Shown piece after piece: positions 52,741 through 60,977 of a stretch of DNA of 64,000 bases (the stretch's first letter is position 1; each line of letters opens with the position of its first letter). This DNA comes from JAMXLO01 sp963819855 (GTDB lineage Bacteria > Pseudomonadota > Alphaproteobacteria > Acetobacterales > Acetobacteraceae): positions 1 to 64,000 of the forward strand of contig CAWFYC010000022.1 of NCBI GenBank assembly GCA_963819855.1, read 5' to 3'. Both the position numbers and the translations under genes were made by a program. Under the pieces are notes generated by a model. It was given only the letters and a program-made list of their open reading frames with translations, did no database searches and was not told where the DNA came from.

Positions 52741-53174
52741 CTGCGGTGGCCAGATCGGTTCTGTTGGACACTTGCGCGGTCATCTGGCTGGCGAACGGCG
52801 ACCCACTGCGGCGGCAGGCCACCGAGGCGATCGTCGCGGCGGGACTGGCTGAGGGTGTCCTGGTCTCGCCGGTATCCGCCTGGGAGGTTGGGCTGTTGGC
52901 TCGCCCGCGCGGCCGCAACCACACGTCATTGCAATTCCTGCCGGACCCCAAGACATGGTTTGCCCGCATGATGGCCGGACCTGGCATCAGGCCCGCGCCG
53001 TTCACACCCGATATTGCCATCGACGCTTCGCACCTGCCGGGCGACGTGCATGGGGATCCAGCCGATCAGATGATCGTCGCGACCGCGCGTCAGCTTGGCG
53101 TGCCGGTAGTGACGCGCGATGCGCAGATCCTGGCCTATGCGCGCCGCGGCCATGTGGCAGCGATCCGCTGCTGA
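52737..53174 (+). CDS. VapC-type PIN domain toxin
   Basis: This 145-residue ribonuclease toxin would cleave RNA when freed from its antitoxin. The PIN acidic residues are visible: LLDTCAVIWL, a glutamate in SAWEVGLLA, an aspartate in GDPADQMIVATA, and VVTRDAQILAY. The length is typical. The ATG overlaps the antitoxin stop. Antitoxins of the Phd family with VapC-type toxins are a known arrangement. Confidence 0.92.
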   Translation: MTAVARSVLLDTCAVIWLANGDPLRRQATEAIVAAGLAEGVLVSPVSAWEVGLLARPRGRNHTSLQFLPDPKTWFARMMAGPGIRPAPFTPDIAIDASHLPGDVHGDPADQMIVATARQLGVPVVTRDAQILAYARRGHVAAIRC

Positions 53175-53251
53175 TGCCCGTCGTTGCGAAATTCCGCACG
53201 GCTGGATACGCTTCCGCTGGTTGATCAACGCCGGGCCTGATCGAGCTGACC

Positions 53252-53854
53252 GTGTTACGGGTATTCGCCAGCCGTCTTACTGGGCAACGCAGAAACGTCA
53301 GAATTCGCTGGCGACGGCTGCTGGCAAAATCGTGGATCCTGTCGCGATACCATTACCACTGGCGCGGCCAGACTCTTGCCGGACGACCATCCGACCCGGT
53401 CTGGTATTTCGCCTATGGCTCCAACATGCACCACAGCGCGTTTCGCGAACGGCGCGGCATGCGGCCGAGCGAATGGCGCATCGCGCGGGTCAGGGGTTAT
53501 CGGTTGCGGTTCAATCTGGAAGGGCGCCCCAAAGGAAAAGCGGCACCGGCGAATATCAGTCCCGATCCTGACGGCGAGATGTGGGGCGTGCTGTACCGGA
53601 TCACCCGGCGGGAACTGCTGCGCCTGGATTCCACCGAGGGTGTCCCGGGGCGGCATTATCGCCATGTCCTGGTGTCGGCCGAGGACCCGGACGGCAACAT
53701 CGTCACCGCCGTGACCTATATGGCGCGTGGCAAAGACGCCGACGGCGTCCCGTCGTTCCGCTATATATCGCTACTGCGCGAAGGCGCCCGCGCGCACGGA
53801 CTGCCGGCGGCATGGGTGCGATACCTCGACAGCGTCGAGCACCACGCCGACTAG
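53252..53854 (+). CDS. Gamma-glutamylcyclotransferase-like protein
   Basis: This is a protein of about 200 residues of the GGCT/AIG2-like fold. The substrate loop WYFAYGSNM lies near residue 51, and a catalytic glutamate is expected in RLDSTEGVPGRHY. Members convert gamma-glutamyl compounds to 5-oxoproline or are related. The start is a GTG with little ribosome site support; the N-terminal 45 residues look atypical (RNVRIRWRRLLAKSWILSRY), so translation may begin closer to the YGSN motif. It converges with the ABC operon, ending 3 bp from its end. Confidence 0.7.
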   Translation: MLRVFASRLTGQRRNVRIRWRRLLAKSWILSRYHYHWRGQTLAGRPSDPVWYFAYGSNMHHSAFRERRGMRPSEWRIARVRGYRLRFNLEGRPKGKAAPANISPDPDGEMWGVLYRITRRELLRLDSTEGVPGRHYRHVLVSAEDPDGNIVTAVTYMARGKDADGVPSFRYISLLREGARAHGLPAAWVRYLDSVEHHAD

Positions 53855-53857
53855 AAC

Positions 53858-54745
53858 TCAGCGTCCCCGTGGATCGAGCGCGTCGCGCAACCCGTCGCCG
53901 ACCAGGTTGAACGACAGCACGACCAGAAAGATGGCCAGGCCCGGGAACACCGCGAGCCACGGCGCCTGGGTCAGAAAGCGCTGCGCCGAGTTGAGCATCG
54001 AGCCCCAGGACGGCGACGGCGGCTGCTGGCCCAAGCCCAGGAACGACAGGCTCGCTTCGGCGATGATCGCGGCGGCGATGGCCAGCGTGCCCTGCACCAT
54101 GATCGGCGGCACAATGTTCGGCAGCACGTGGCGCACTGCCACACGCCAGCCGGGGTTGCCGATCGCGCGCGCCGCCTCGACGTACTCGTTGCTGCTGGCA
54201 TCCAGGGTCGCGGCGCGCGCCACGCGCATGAAGCGCGGCGCGGTGGAGACGCCGATCGCGATCATCGCGTTGGTAAGGTCGGGGCCAAGGAACGCGGCCA
54301 GCGCGATCGCCAGAATCAGGAACGGGCACGCCAGCATGGCATCGACGATGCGGCTGAGGACCACGTCGATCCAGCCCTCCGCGAAGCCGGCGAGCAATCC
54401 TGCCGGGACGCCGATGCCGGCGGCGATCAGCACCGCGACGACGCCTGCCAACAGGCTGGCACGCGCGCCGTACACCACGCGCGCGAGCACGTCGCGGCCG
54501 TTCTCGTCGGTTCCCATCCAGTGCGCGAACGATGGGGCCTTGCGGATCGCGGACCACGAGGTGGCGATGGGATCGTACGGCGCTATCAGGGGCGCGAACA
54601 CCGCCACCGCAACGAACAGCACGATCACCGCCAGGCCGGCGACGGCGACCGGACGGTGCAGGAAGCGGCGCACCGCGAGCTGCATCGGGCTGCGCGGCAT
54701 GGCGGCACTGCTCGCGATGGCGGGGACGACGATGGCGGTGCTCAT
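53858..54745 (-). CDS. Dipeptide/oligopeptide ABC permease (DppC type)
   Basis: This 295-residue inner-membrane permease has about six helices, an N-terminal cytoplasmic tail, and the EAA loop segment VEAARAIGNPGWRVAVRHVLPNIVPPI. It is last in the operon binding protein - DppB - DppC. A 116 bp inverted repeat separates it from DppB and covers its ribosome site. The ATG at 54745 is preferred because the extension above it lies in that repeat. No ATPase gene follows. Confidence 0.9.
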   Translation of the reverse strand: MSTAIVVPAIASSAAMPRSPMQLAVRRFLHRPVAVAGLAVIVLFVAVAVFAPLIAPYDPIATSWSAIRKAPSFAHWMGTDENGRDVLARVVYGARASLLAGVVAVLIAAGIGVPAGLLAGFAEGWIDVVLSRIVDAMLACPFLILAIALAAFLGPDLTNAMIAIGVSTAPRFMRVARAATLDASSNEYVEAARAIGNPGWRVAVRHVLPNIVPPIMVQGTLAIAAAIIAEASLSFLGLGQQPPSPSWGSMLNSAQRFLTQAPWLAVFPGLAIFLVVLSFNLVGDGLRDALDPRGR

Positions 54746-54860
54746 GTCAGCGGCACCCCCTCCCCAACCCTCCCCCGCTTCGCGGGAGAGATGGTTCAGC
54801 AGCAACAACACCCCCTCTCCCGCGAAGCGGGGGAGGGTTGGGGAAGGGGTGCCGCTGACA
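54745..54860. repeat. Near-perfect inverted repeat between the two permease genes
   Basis: Arms 54745-54790 and 54815-54860 (46 bp each) differ at one base, around a 24 bp centre. Each arm holds ACCCTCCCCCGCTTCGCGGG. It fills the gap between dppB-like and dppC-like genes, and its left arm is the ribosome-site region of dppC. Confidence 0.93.
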
Positions 54861-54870
54861 GCAAATCACC

Positions 54871-55818
54871 TCAAGCCCCCCTTAGCCTCGGATTGATCAC
54901 CACGTACAGCACATCCGCCAGCAGGTTCAGCATCACGTAAAGAAACGCCGTGACCAGCACGACCCCCTGCACCACCGGATAGTCGCGGTTGAACACCGCA
55001 TCGACGACCATCTTGCCGAACCCCGGGATGCTGAACACCTGCTCGGTCAGCACCGCACCCGAAAACAACGTGCCCAGCTCCAGAGCACCCAGCGTCACCA
55101 CCGGGATCAGCGCATTGCGCAGCGCGTGACGGATCACCACGACGAACTCGCGCAACCCCTTCGCCCGCGCTGTCCGCACATAGTCCTGGTCCAGCGACGT
55201 CAGCATCGCGCTGCGCGTATGCCGCATCAGGACCGCCGCGATCGCGTTGCCCAGCACGAACGCCGGCATGATGGTGGTGGCGAGCGACTGTTGCCAGTCC
55301 TCGGTCAGCGGCACGTAACCAGACGGCGGCAGCCAGCCCAGCTGCACCGAGATCAGCAGGATCATCATGATGCCGAGCCAGAAGTTCGGCGTGGACAAGC
55401 CCGCGAGGCCCACCGCGTTGGCGATGTAGTCCCAGAACCCATTGCGGTACACCGCTGCGATGATCCCGGCCGGCACACCGATCAGCACCGCGATGGCGAA
55501 CGCCATCGAACCCAGTTGCAGCGTCACCGGCAGCTTCTGGAACACAAGCTGCGCCACTGGCTGGCGGATGCGCCAGGAGAACCCGAGGTTGCCCTGCAGC
55601 ACGTTCCCCATCCAGTGCAGGTACTGCACCGGCAACGACCGGTCCAGCCACAGCTCGGCACGGATCTGCGCCAGCACCTGCGGATCGCCGCGCTCCTCGC
55701 CCGCCATCACCAACGCCGGATCGCCCGGCATGAGCTGCTGCAGGCAGAACACCAGCACGCTGACCAGTAGCAGCGTCGGAATGACCTGAGCGATGCGCGT
55801 GCCGAGATGTCCGCGCAC
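54871..55818 (-). CDS. Dipeptide/oligopeptide ABC permease (DppB type)
   Basis: This 315-residue inner-membrane permease has about six helices. The N-terminus IAQVIPTLLLVSVLVFCLQQLMPGDPALVM and the loop YVRTARAKGLREFVVVIRHALRNALIP are family hallmarks. The start codon is a GTG (55818) that shares one base with the binding-protein stop (TAGTG), indicating translational coupling. The upstream frame extends through the binding protein in another frame and is not used. Confidence 0.92.
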   Translation of the reverse strand: MRGHLGTRIAQVIPTLLLVSVLVFCLQQLMPGDPALVMAGEERGDPQVLAQIRAELWLDRSLPVQYLHWMGNVLQGNLGFSWRIRQPVAQLVFQKLPVTLQLGSMAFAIAVLIGVPAGIIAAVYRNGFWDYIANAVGLAGLSTPNFWLGIMMILLISVQLGWLPPSGYVPLTEDWQQSLATTIMPAFVLGNAIAAVLMRHTRSAMLTSLDQDYVRTARAKGLREFVVVIRHALRNALIPVVTLGALELGTLFSGAVLTEQVFSIPGFGKMVVDAVFNRDYPVVQGVVLVTAFLYVMLNLLADVLYVVINPRLRGA

Positions 55819-57320
55819 TACTTCGCCATCTCCAGCCCCTGCACACGGATCATGCCGTCGGGCACGGCGCGGAAGCCTTGCAGCTTCGCCGACATGCCGA
55901 CGATGTTGCGCCCGTTCCACAGGTAGGTAATCGGCAGATCCTGCCGCAATACCGGCCACATCTGTCCATACAGTGCACGCCGCTTCGCCACGTCCACCGT
56001 ACCACGCGCTTCGTCGAGCAACTGATCGACGGTCGCATTGCTGTAGTGGCTGGCATTGTTGCCCTGCCCGCTGTGCAGGAAGGCGTAGGTGTTGCCGTCG
56101 ATGTCGACGCGGCCGGACCAACCGATCATGTAGGCCTGGTACTCCCCGCGTACCGAAGCCTGAATCGAGGAGGCGAATTCCATCGCCTGGATATGCACGT
56201 CGAAACCGGCCTCGGATGCCATCGACTGGATCACCTCGGAGGCCTGCAGGATGTCGGAATCATTGAAGGCCAGCAGATCGAGCTTCACCGGCAGCGTCAC
56301 GCCCGCCTGTTTCAGCAGCGCCTTCGCCTTCGCCACATCGCGTTCGGGGGCCGGCAATGCTTCATCGTAGAACGGCGAACTCGGCGGCACGGCCTGGACG
56401 CTCGGCGCAAACATATCGTTGAACACGACCTTCACCAGTGCGGCGCGGTCGATCGCGAGATCCAACGCCTGCCGCACCAGCGCACTCTGGCCATACGGAT
56501 TGTTTGCCTGCGGCCCATTCGAGATGTTGTTGGTGATGCCGAAATAGCTGAGTGCGTCGTAGACCACGAGACGCAGTTTGGGATCGGCCTTCACCGCGGC
56601 GGCATCGGTCGGCACCACATCGGTGGTGATGTCCACTGTACCGACCTTCAGATTGGCCATTCGCACCGACGGATCGACCAGAATCTGATAGACCAATTTG
56701 TCGAAATGGATGTCCTTGGCGTCCCAGTAGTCGGGAAAGCGTTCCAACGTCACGTGATCCTGCGGCACGCGCTCGACGAACCTGAACGGGCCGCTGCACA
56801 CCGGGTGCGCCGCGAAATCCTTGCCGGCGGCCTCGGTGGCCTTGGGCGGCAGGATTATGCCGGCGCGATCGGTCAACTGTGCCAGGAACGCGCCCGACGG
56901 CGACTTCAGCACGATGCGCACCGTTGCGGGATCCACCACCTCGACATGATCGATCGAGCTGATCTCGCTCTTGCGGAAGCTGCCCTGCATCGTGAGATGG
57001 CGCTCCAGCGAATATTTCACCGCTGCGGCATCGAGCAGTTCACCGTTCTGGAACTTCACCCCGGCACGCAGGTGAATGACCAGCGTCCGGTCGTTGGCCC
57101 ACTCGTAGCCTGCAGCGAGCTGCGGCACGATGTTCAGCTTCTCGTCGATGTCGAACAGCTTGTCACACAGCCCGGCGAACACGATGCGTCCGACATAAGT
57201 GGTCGCCAGCGTGGGATCGAGCAGATCAAGGTCCTGCCGCAGCGCGATGCGCAGCGTCTGGGCGACGGCGGGGACGGCGGTGAGCAGCACGCAGGCAGCG
57301 GCGAGCAGGAGACGGCGCAT
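55818..57320 (-). CDS. Dipeptide/oligopeptide ABC substrate-binding protein
   Basis: This 500-residue periplasmic type-5 binding protein has a signal peptide (residues 1-21, ending VPAVAQT) and conserved segments: LRIALRQDLDLLDPTLATTYVGR, NIVPQLAAGYEWANDRTLVIHLRAGVKFQNGE, and VKYSLERHL. Its ligand is unknown; dipeptides, oligopeptides or glutathione are typical. It lies between the DUF1028 gene and the permeases. The frame upstream of the ATG at 57320 continues through DUF1028 antisense-style sequence and is discarded. Confidence 0.92.
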   Translation of the reverse strand: MRRLLLAAACVLLTAVPAVAQTLRIALRQDLDLLDPTLATTYVGRIVFAGLCDKLFDIDEKLNIVPQLAAGYEWANDRTLVIHLRAGVKFQNGELLDAAAVKYSLERHLTMQGSFRKSEISSIDHVEVVDPATVRIVLKSPSGAFLAQLTDRAGIILPPKATEAAGKDFAAHPVCSGPFRFVERVPQDHVTLERFPDYWDAKDIHFDKLVYQILVDPSVRMANLKVGTVDITTDVVPTDAAAVKADPKLRLVVYDALSYFGITNNISNGPQANNPYGQSALVRQALDLAIDRAALVKVVFNDMFAPSVQAVPPSSPFYDEALPAPERDVAKAKALLKQAGVTLPVKLDLLAFNDSDILQASEVIQSMASEAGFDVHIQAMEFASSIQASVRGEYQAYMIGWSGRVDIDGNTYAFLHSGQGNNASHYSNATVDQLLDEARGTVDVAKRRALYGQMWPVLRQDLPITYLWNGRNIVGMSAKLQGFRAVPDGMIRVQGLEMAK

Positions 57321-57352
57321 GATGAAGCTTCCCAGACTTGGTGTTATGGCGG

Positions 57353-58060
57353 TCAGGTAGGCGGTCTTCCCTCGCGCGCAATGACCGCATCGATCACGGT
57401 CCGATCGAACACGCCACACGGGCTGTCGGCGCCGGCGAGAAAACTTCGGAACACCGCGAACCGCTCCAGGCTCACCGCGTACAGCCGGCGCAGTTCGGCG
57501 AGCGGGTCGGGATGGTCGTCGGTGCGGATGTCGAGGTCGGGATAGGGATCGCGCGTGCAGACCTTCAGTGCCGCCGACTGCTTGCCGCGCTTGTCGCCAC
57601 CTGCCGCCTCGCCGGCTTCCAGCGCGGTGATCAGGCGCTCCGCCAGCGTGCCCACGGCGCGCCGGAACGCGTCCAGAGTGCGTTCCACCACTTCCGATCC
57701 GGCCAGCATGTTGCCGGCGACGGACACATCGGTTCCCCGCACCGCGCCGCACCAGGATACGCAGCCGCCACCGGTGTGCTGCGCGATCCGACCGCGCGCG
57801 TCGATCATGTGCAGTTGCCGATGATCGCGGCCGGCATCCGCGGCCAGCAGCGCGCCGGCGACGGCATCGGGCGCCTCGCCGGCACGCAGTCGCGCCATGC
57901 CGGGCACTGCGTACATCGGGTTGATCAGCGCCTGGGTGGCAAGCGCCGCCACGCCGCCCTCGACATGGATCGCCAGCGCGCCAACCGCGAAGAACCGTGT
58001 CGCCACCGCGGCGCCAAGCGCGCCGGTCGCTGGATCGCGCACCAGAATGGACCACGTCAT
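57353..58060 (-). CDS. DUF1028 family Ntn-hydrolase-like protein
   Basis: This 235-residue protein begins MTWSILVRDPATGALGAAVATRFFAVG, the start of DUF1028 proteins, which have an Ntn-hydrolase-like fold with unproven activity. ALATQALINPMYAVPGMARL, SVAGNMLAGSEVVERTLDAF and the C-terminal PYPDLDIRTDDHPDPLAELRRL are family segments. It is the first gene of the four-gene ABC operon. Its location beside peptide ABC transporters is common for the family, so a role in peptide or amino acid use is an inference. Confidence 0.88.
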   Translation of the reverse strand: MTWSILVRDPATGALGAAVATRFFAVGALAIHVEGGVAALATQALINPMYAVPGMARLRAGEAPDAVAGALLAADAGRDHRQLHMIDARGRIAQHTGGGCVSWCGAVRGTDVSVAGNMLAGSEVVERTLDAFRRAVGTLAERLITALEAGEAAGGDKRGKQSAALKVCTRDPYPDLDIRTDDHPDPLAELRRLYAVSLERFAVFRSFLAGADSPCGVFDRTVIDAVIAREGRPPT

Positions 58061-58114
58061 GGGCGCGATCCTCGCTGCTCCGCCGACTCGCCGCAAGCCG
58101 GCTAGGCTCCGGGA

Positions 58115-60238
58115 ATGCAGCCCAGCGCACCGATCACGACCGACCTCGTCCTGCTTGGTGCCGGCCATGCCCATGTCGAGGTGCTGCGCCGGTTCGCGAT
58201 GCGCCGAGAGCCGGGTGTTCGCCTGACCCTGATCGGCCGCGAGCCTGAGACCCCGTACACGGGCATGCTGCCCGGGCTGATCCGCGGCGAGTATACCTTC
58301 GATCAGGCACATATCGATCTCGCTCCGCTCGCCGCTGGTGCCGGCGCACGGCTGATCCTGGCAGAGGCGACCAATATCGACCTTGCCGGGCGCCACGTCG
58401 TGATGACCGACCGGCCGGTCGTGCCGTTCGACCTGCTTTCGATCGACGTCGGCGGTGAGCCGGCGATGCCGTCCGGCACCGGTCTGCCGGTCAAGCCGAT
58501 CGGCCAGTTCCTGGCGCGCCTGTCGGCATTGGAGGAAGCGTTGCCGCGCGGCGCGCGCATCGCCGTGGTCGGCGGCGGCGCGGGTGGGACCGAACTGGCG
58601 CTCGCGCTGGCACGGCGTTATCGCGAGCAGGTGCGGATCGTGCTGGTGTGCGATGCGGCCGAGCCACTGGCGAGCGCACCGTCCTACGCACGCTCTGTCG
58701 CCCGCACCGCGCTGGTCGATGCCGGAGTGGAGGTGGTCTGCGGTGTACGCGCCGGCGATTGGGCTGACGGCAGGCTGGCGCTGTCAGATGGCAGCTTCCT
58801 GGAGGTCGGAACCGCGATCTGGGCGACCGGCGTGGTGGGTCCGGGCTTTCTCGCCGACTCCGGCCTCGGGTGCGACGCGGCCGGTTGCGTGCGCGTGGAC
58901 GCGACACTGCAAAGCGTCAGTCACGACTTCGTCTTCGCCGCCGGTGACTGCGCTTCAGTCGAAGGCAACCCGCGGCCGAAAGCCGGTGTCTGGGCGGTGC
59001 GCGCCGGTGCGCCGCTGGCTGCCAATCTGCGCCGTGCGGCGCGCGGCCGGACGCTGCGCCGCTGGCGGCCGCAATCCGGCGCGCTGGCGATCGTCGGCCT
59101 GGGTAACGACCGCGCACTGGCGTGGCGCAACGGCGTAGCGATTTCCGGACGCGCGGTATGGCGCTGGAAGGATTGGATCGACCGGCGCTGGATGCGGATG
59201 TACCAGGAACCGATGGCGCCGATGGCCGCGAGCGAACCGATGCGCTGCGGCGGCTGCGGCGCCAAGGTCGGCGCCGACGTGCTGGCCGGCGCATTGGCGA
59301 ATTTGTCTCGGCTGCCGGGTGCCGATGTGCTGATCGGACTCGATGCGCCGGACGATGCGGCGGTGATGCTGCCGCCACGTGGCATGGCGTTGGTGCAGAG
59401 CGTCGATTACTTCCGTGCGTTCATCGACGATCCATTCGTGTTCGGCGAGATCGCCGCGGCGCATGCGCTGTCCGATCTGCACGCGATGGGCGCGCGACCG
59501 TGGACGGCGCTGGCAGTTGCCGCCGTGCCCTATACGTCTGGCGACAAGATGCGCACCGAACTGGCCGACATGCTGCAAGGCGCCAGCGGCGTGCTGGCAG
59601 CGGACGGCTGCGCACTGGTGGGCGGCCACAGCGCGGAGGCGGGCGAATTGGCACTGGGGTTCGCGGTGACCGGCCTGGCCGACCCGACCAGGCTGCTGCG
59701 TAAATCGGGACTGCGCGCGGGCGACGCACTGGTGCTGACCAAGCCTCTCGGCACCGGCATCGTGCTGGCCGGCCACATGCGCGGGCTGGCACGGGCGGCA
59801 TGGCTACAGGCGGCAATTGCATCGATGCGAACCAGCAACGCAACCGCATCGCGGATCCTCTGCGAGCATGGCGCGGTTGCCTGCACCGACGTCACCGGTT
59901 TCGGACTGGCCGGCCATCTGATGGAGATGCTGCGCGCCTCGCAGTCAGCGGCGATCGTCTCGCGCGACGCGATACCGGCACTGCCGGGAGCATTGGAACT
60001 TGCCGGCGCCGGCGTGGCCAGCACGATGGCACCGGAGAACCAACGAGTGCTGCCGCATCTCGGAACGGATCATCGCGCAGCATTGCTGTTCGATCCGCAG
60101 ACCTCGGGTGGGCTGCTGGCGGGGATAGCGTCCCAACGCTCGGAAGCGTGCATCGCGGCACTGCGCGCGGCCGGGCTGCAAGCCGCGATCATCGGCACGG
60201 TGGAGCCGGGCGAGCCGATGATCCGCATCGAGACGTAG
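58115..60238 (+). CDS. selD: NADH dehydrogenase-like / selenide, water dikinase fusion
   Basis: This 707-residue two-domain protein has an N-terminal FAD/NAD(P)-binding module (about 1-360, LVLLGAGHAHVEVLRRF and VVGGGAGGTELALALARRY, AAGDCASV) and a C-terminal selenophosphate synthetase (about 371-707) beginning MRCGGCGAKVG with Cys378 and Cys381, then SVDYFRAFIDDPFVFGEIAAAHALSDLHAMG and GGHSAEAGELALG. SelD makes selenophosphate from selenide and ATP. Cys stands where some homologues have selenocysteine. Such fusions are known in bacteria. No other selenium genes occur in this window. The start at 58115 is the first ATG. Confidence 0.93.
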   Translation: MQPSAPITTDLVLLGAGHAHVEVLRRFAMRREPGVRLTLIGREPETPYTGMLPGLIRGEYTFDQAHIDLAPLAAGAGARLILAEATNIDLAGRHVVMTDRPVVPFDLLSIDVGGEPAMPSGTGLPVKPIGQFLARLSALEEALPRGARIAVVGGGAGGTELALALARRYREQVRIVLVCDAAEPLASAPSYARSVARTALVDAGVEVVCGVRAGDWADGRLALSDGSFLEVGTAIWATGVVGPGFLADSGLGCDAAGCVRVDATLQSVSHDFVFAAGDCASVEGNPRPKAGVWAVRAGAPLAANLRRAARGRTLRRWRPQSGALAIVGLGNDRALAWRNGVAISGRAVWRWKDWIDRRWMRMYQEPMAPMAASEPMRCGGCGAKVGADVLAGALANLSRLPGADVLIGLDAPDDAAVMLPPRGMALVQSVDYFRAFIDDPFVFGEIAAAHALSDLHAMGARPWTALAVAAVPYTSGDKMRTELADMLQGASGVLAADGCALVGGHSAEAGELALGFAVTGLADPTRLLRKSGLRAGDALVLTKPLGTGIVLAGHMRGLARAAWLQAAIASMRTSNATASRILCEHGAVACTDVTGFGLAGHLMEMLRASQSAAIVSRDAIPALPGALELAGAGVASTMAPENQRVLPHLGTDHRAALLFDPQTSGGLLAGIASQRSEACIAALRAAGLQAAIIGTVEPGEPMIRIET

Positions 60239-60346
60239 ACCCAGGCGCCCTGTCATCCACTAGTACCGCTGCATCGGGGGTCTGACCGGTTGCTGCGGGC
60301 GTTTGTCAGTCAACACTTCCGTGACCCGCGCCTGGGACAGCATTAC

Positions 60347-60628
60347 GAAGGAAGTTGCAAACGCAAATGTAAGCAGATGCACGCCGAACACGCAGATAGC
60401 GATAGACTGAACGACCTGTCGGGACGCGTCATCGGCTGCGCATTCACGGTGCTCAATAGCTCGGCGCTGGATTTCTGGAAAAAGCAAGCGGCCTGCGGCT
60501 TAATCTGCTGCTGAATTTCGGCAAGCCACGCCAGGAAACTAAACGCGTGGTCCGCGGTCTGCGAGCGGCACTGAACCATCTGCGTGCTTGGCGTGCATCT
60601 GCTCTTATCTGCGTTTGAACCTTTCTTG
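60347..60628. repeat. 53 bp imperfect inverted repeat unit
   Basis: Arms 60347-60399 and 60576-60628 are related as inverted repeats with several mismatches and hold GCAGATGCACGCC and its complement. The unit lies between ATCCACTAG at 60255-60263 and its inverse CTAGTGGAT at 60692-60700. Confidence 0.7.
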
Positions 60629-60691
60629 TCGTCGAGCGCCACACGGCCGGCATTCTGTGGGCACGCCAGAGCATGCTCGAGTGCGGGGATA

Positions 60692-60924
60692 CTAGTGGAT
60701 AAAACCTGACGGACGCGTCCGATGCGTTTGCTCCAGCAAGAAAATAAGCGAGATGTTCAAACCACAGATGCACACAGATGGGACGTCGATTTCGGCGCGG
60801 CGTACCGACTGCTTTTTTGTGGCGGCACGATACATCCGTGTTCATCTGTGTGCATCGGTGGTTTCAATTCCTTGCCTGCCTCAGACAATCCGACCGGACC
60901 CTTCCGTCAAATTTCATCCACTAG
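60692..60924. repeat. MITE-like unit with nested inverted repeats
   Basis: The ends CTAGTGGATAAAACCTGACGG (60692-60712) and the complement of 60904-60924 match at 18 of 21 positions. Inside, CCACAGATGCACACAGATG (60762-60780) pairs with 60843-60861, two mismatches. Confidence 0.65.
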
Positions 60925-60977
60925 GCGCAGGCAGCAACAGGCGCCTAAAGTCGATCCATCAACGTTGGGAGCCGCAC

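Larger units (their letters stand above)
60239..60977. other. 739 bp spacer full of palindromic repeats
   Basis: Between selD and the branched-chain-type binding protein there is no credible gene. The spacer holds two adjoining inverted-repeat units, described separately, with ATCCACTAG at three borders. Short open frames here have odd composition and no ribosome site. Confidence 0.7.

Noticed and set aside
54745..54860. Rho-independent terminator between dppB and dppC
   Set aside because: The hairpin is strong but no T-run follows on either strand, and the downstream gene belongs to the same operon.
55878..57545. 555-residue plus-strand frame over the peptide-binding protein
   Set aside because: Antisense shadow of the binding protein, which has a signal peptide and family motifs.
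58115..60238. Selenocysteine codon in selD
   Set aside because: There is no in-frame TGA; both active-site positions (378 and 381) are cysteine codons.
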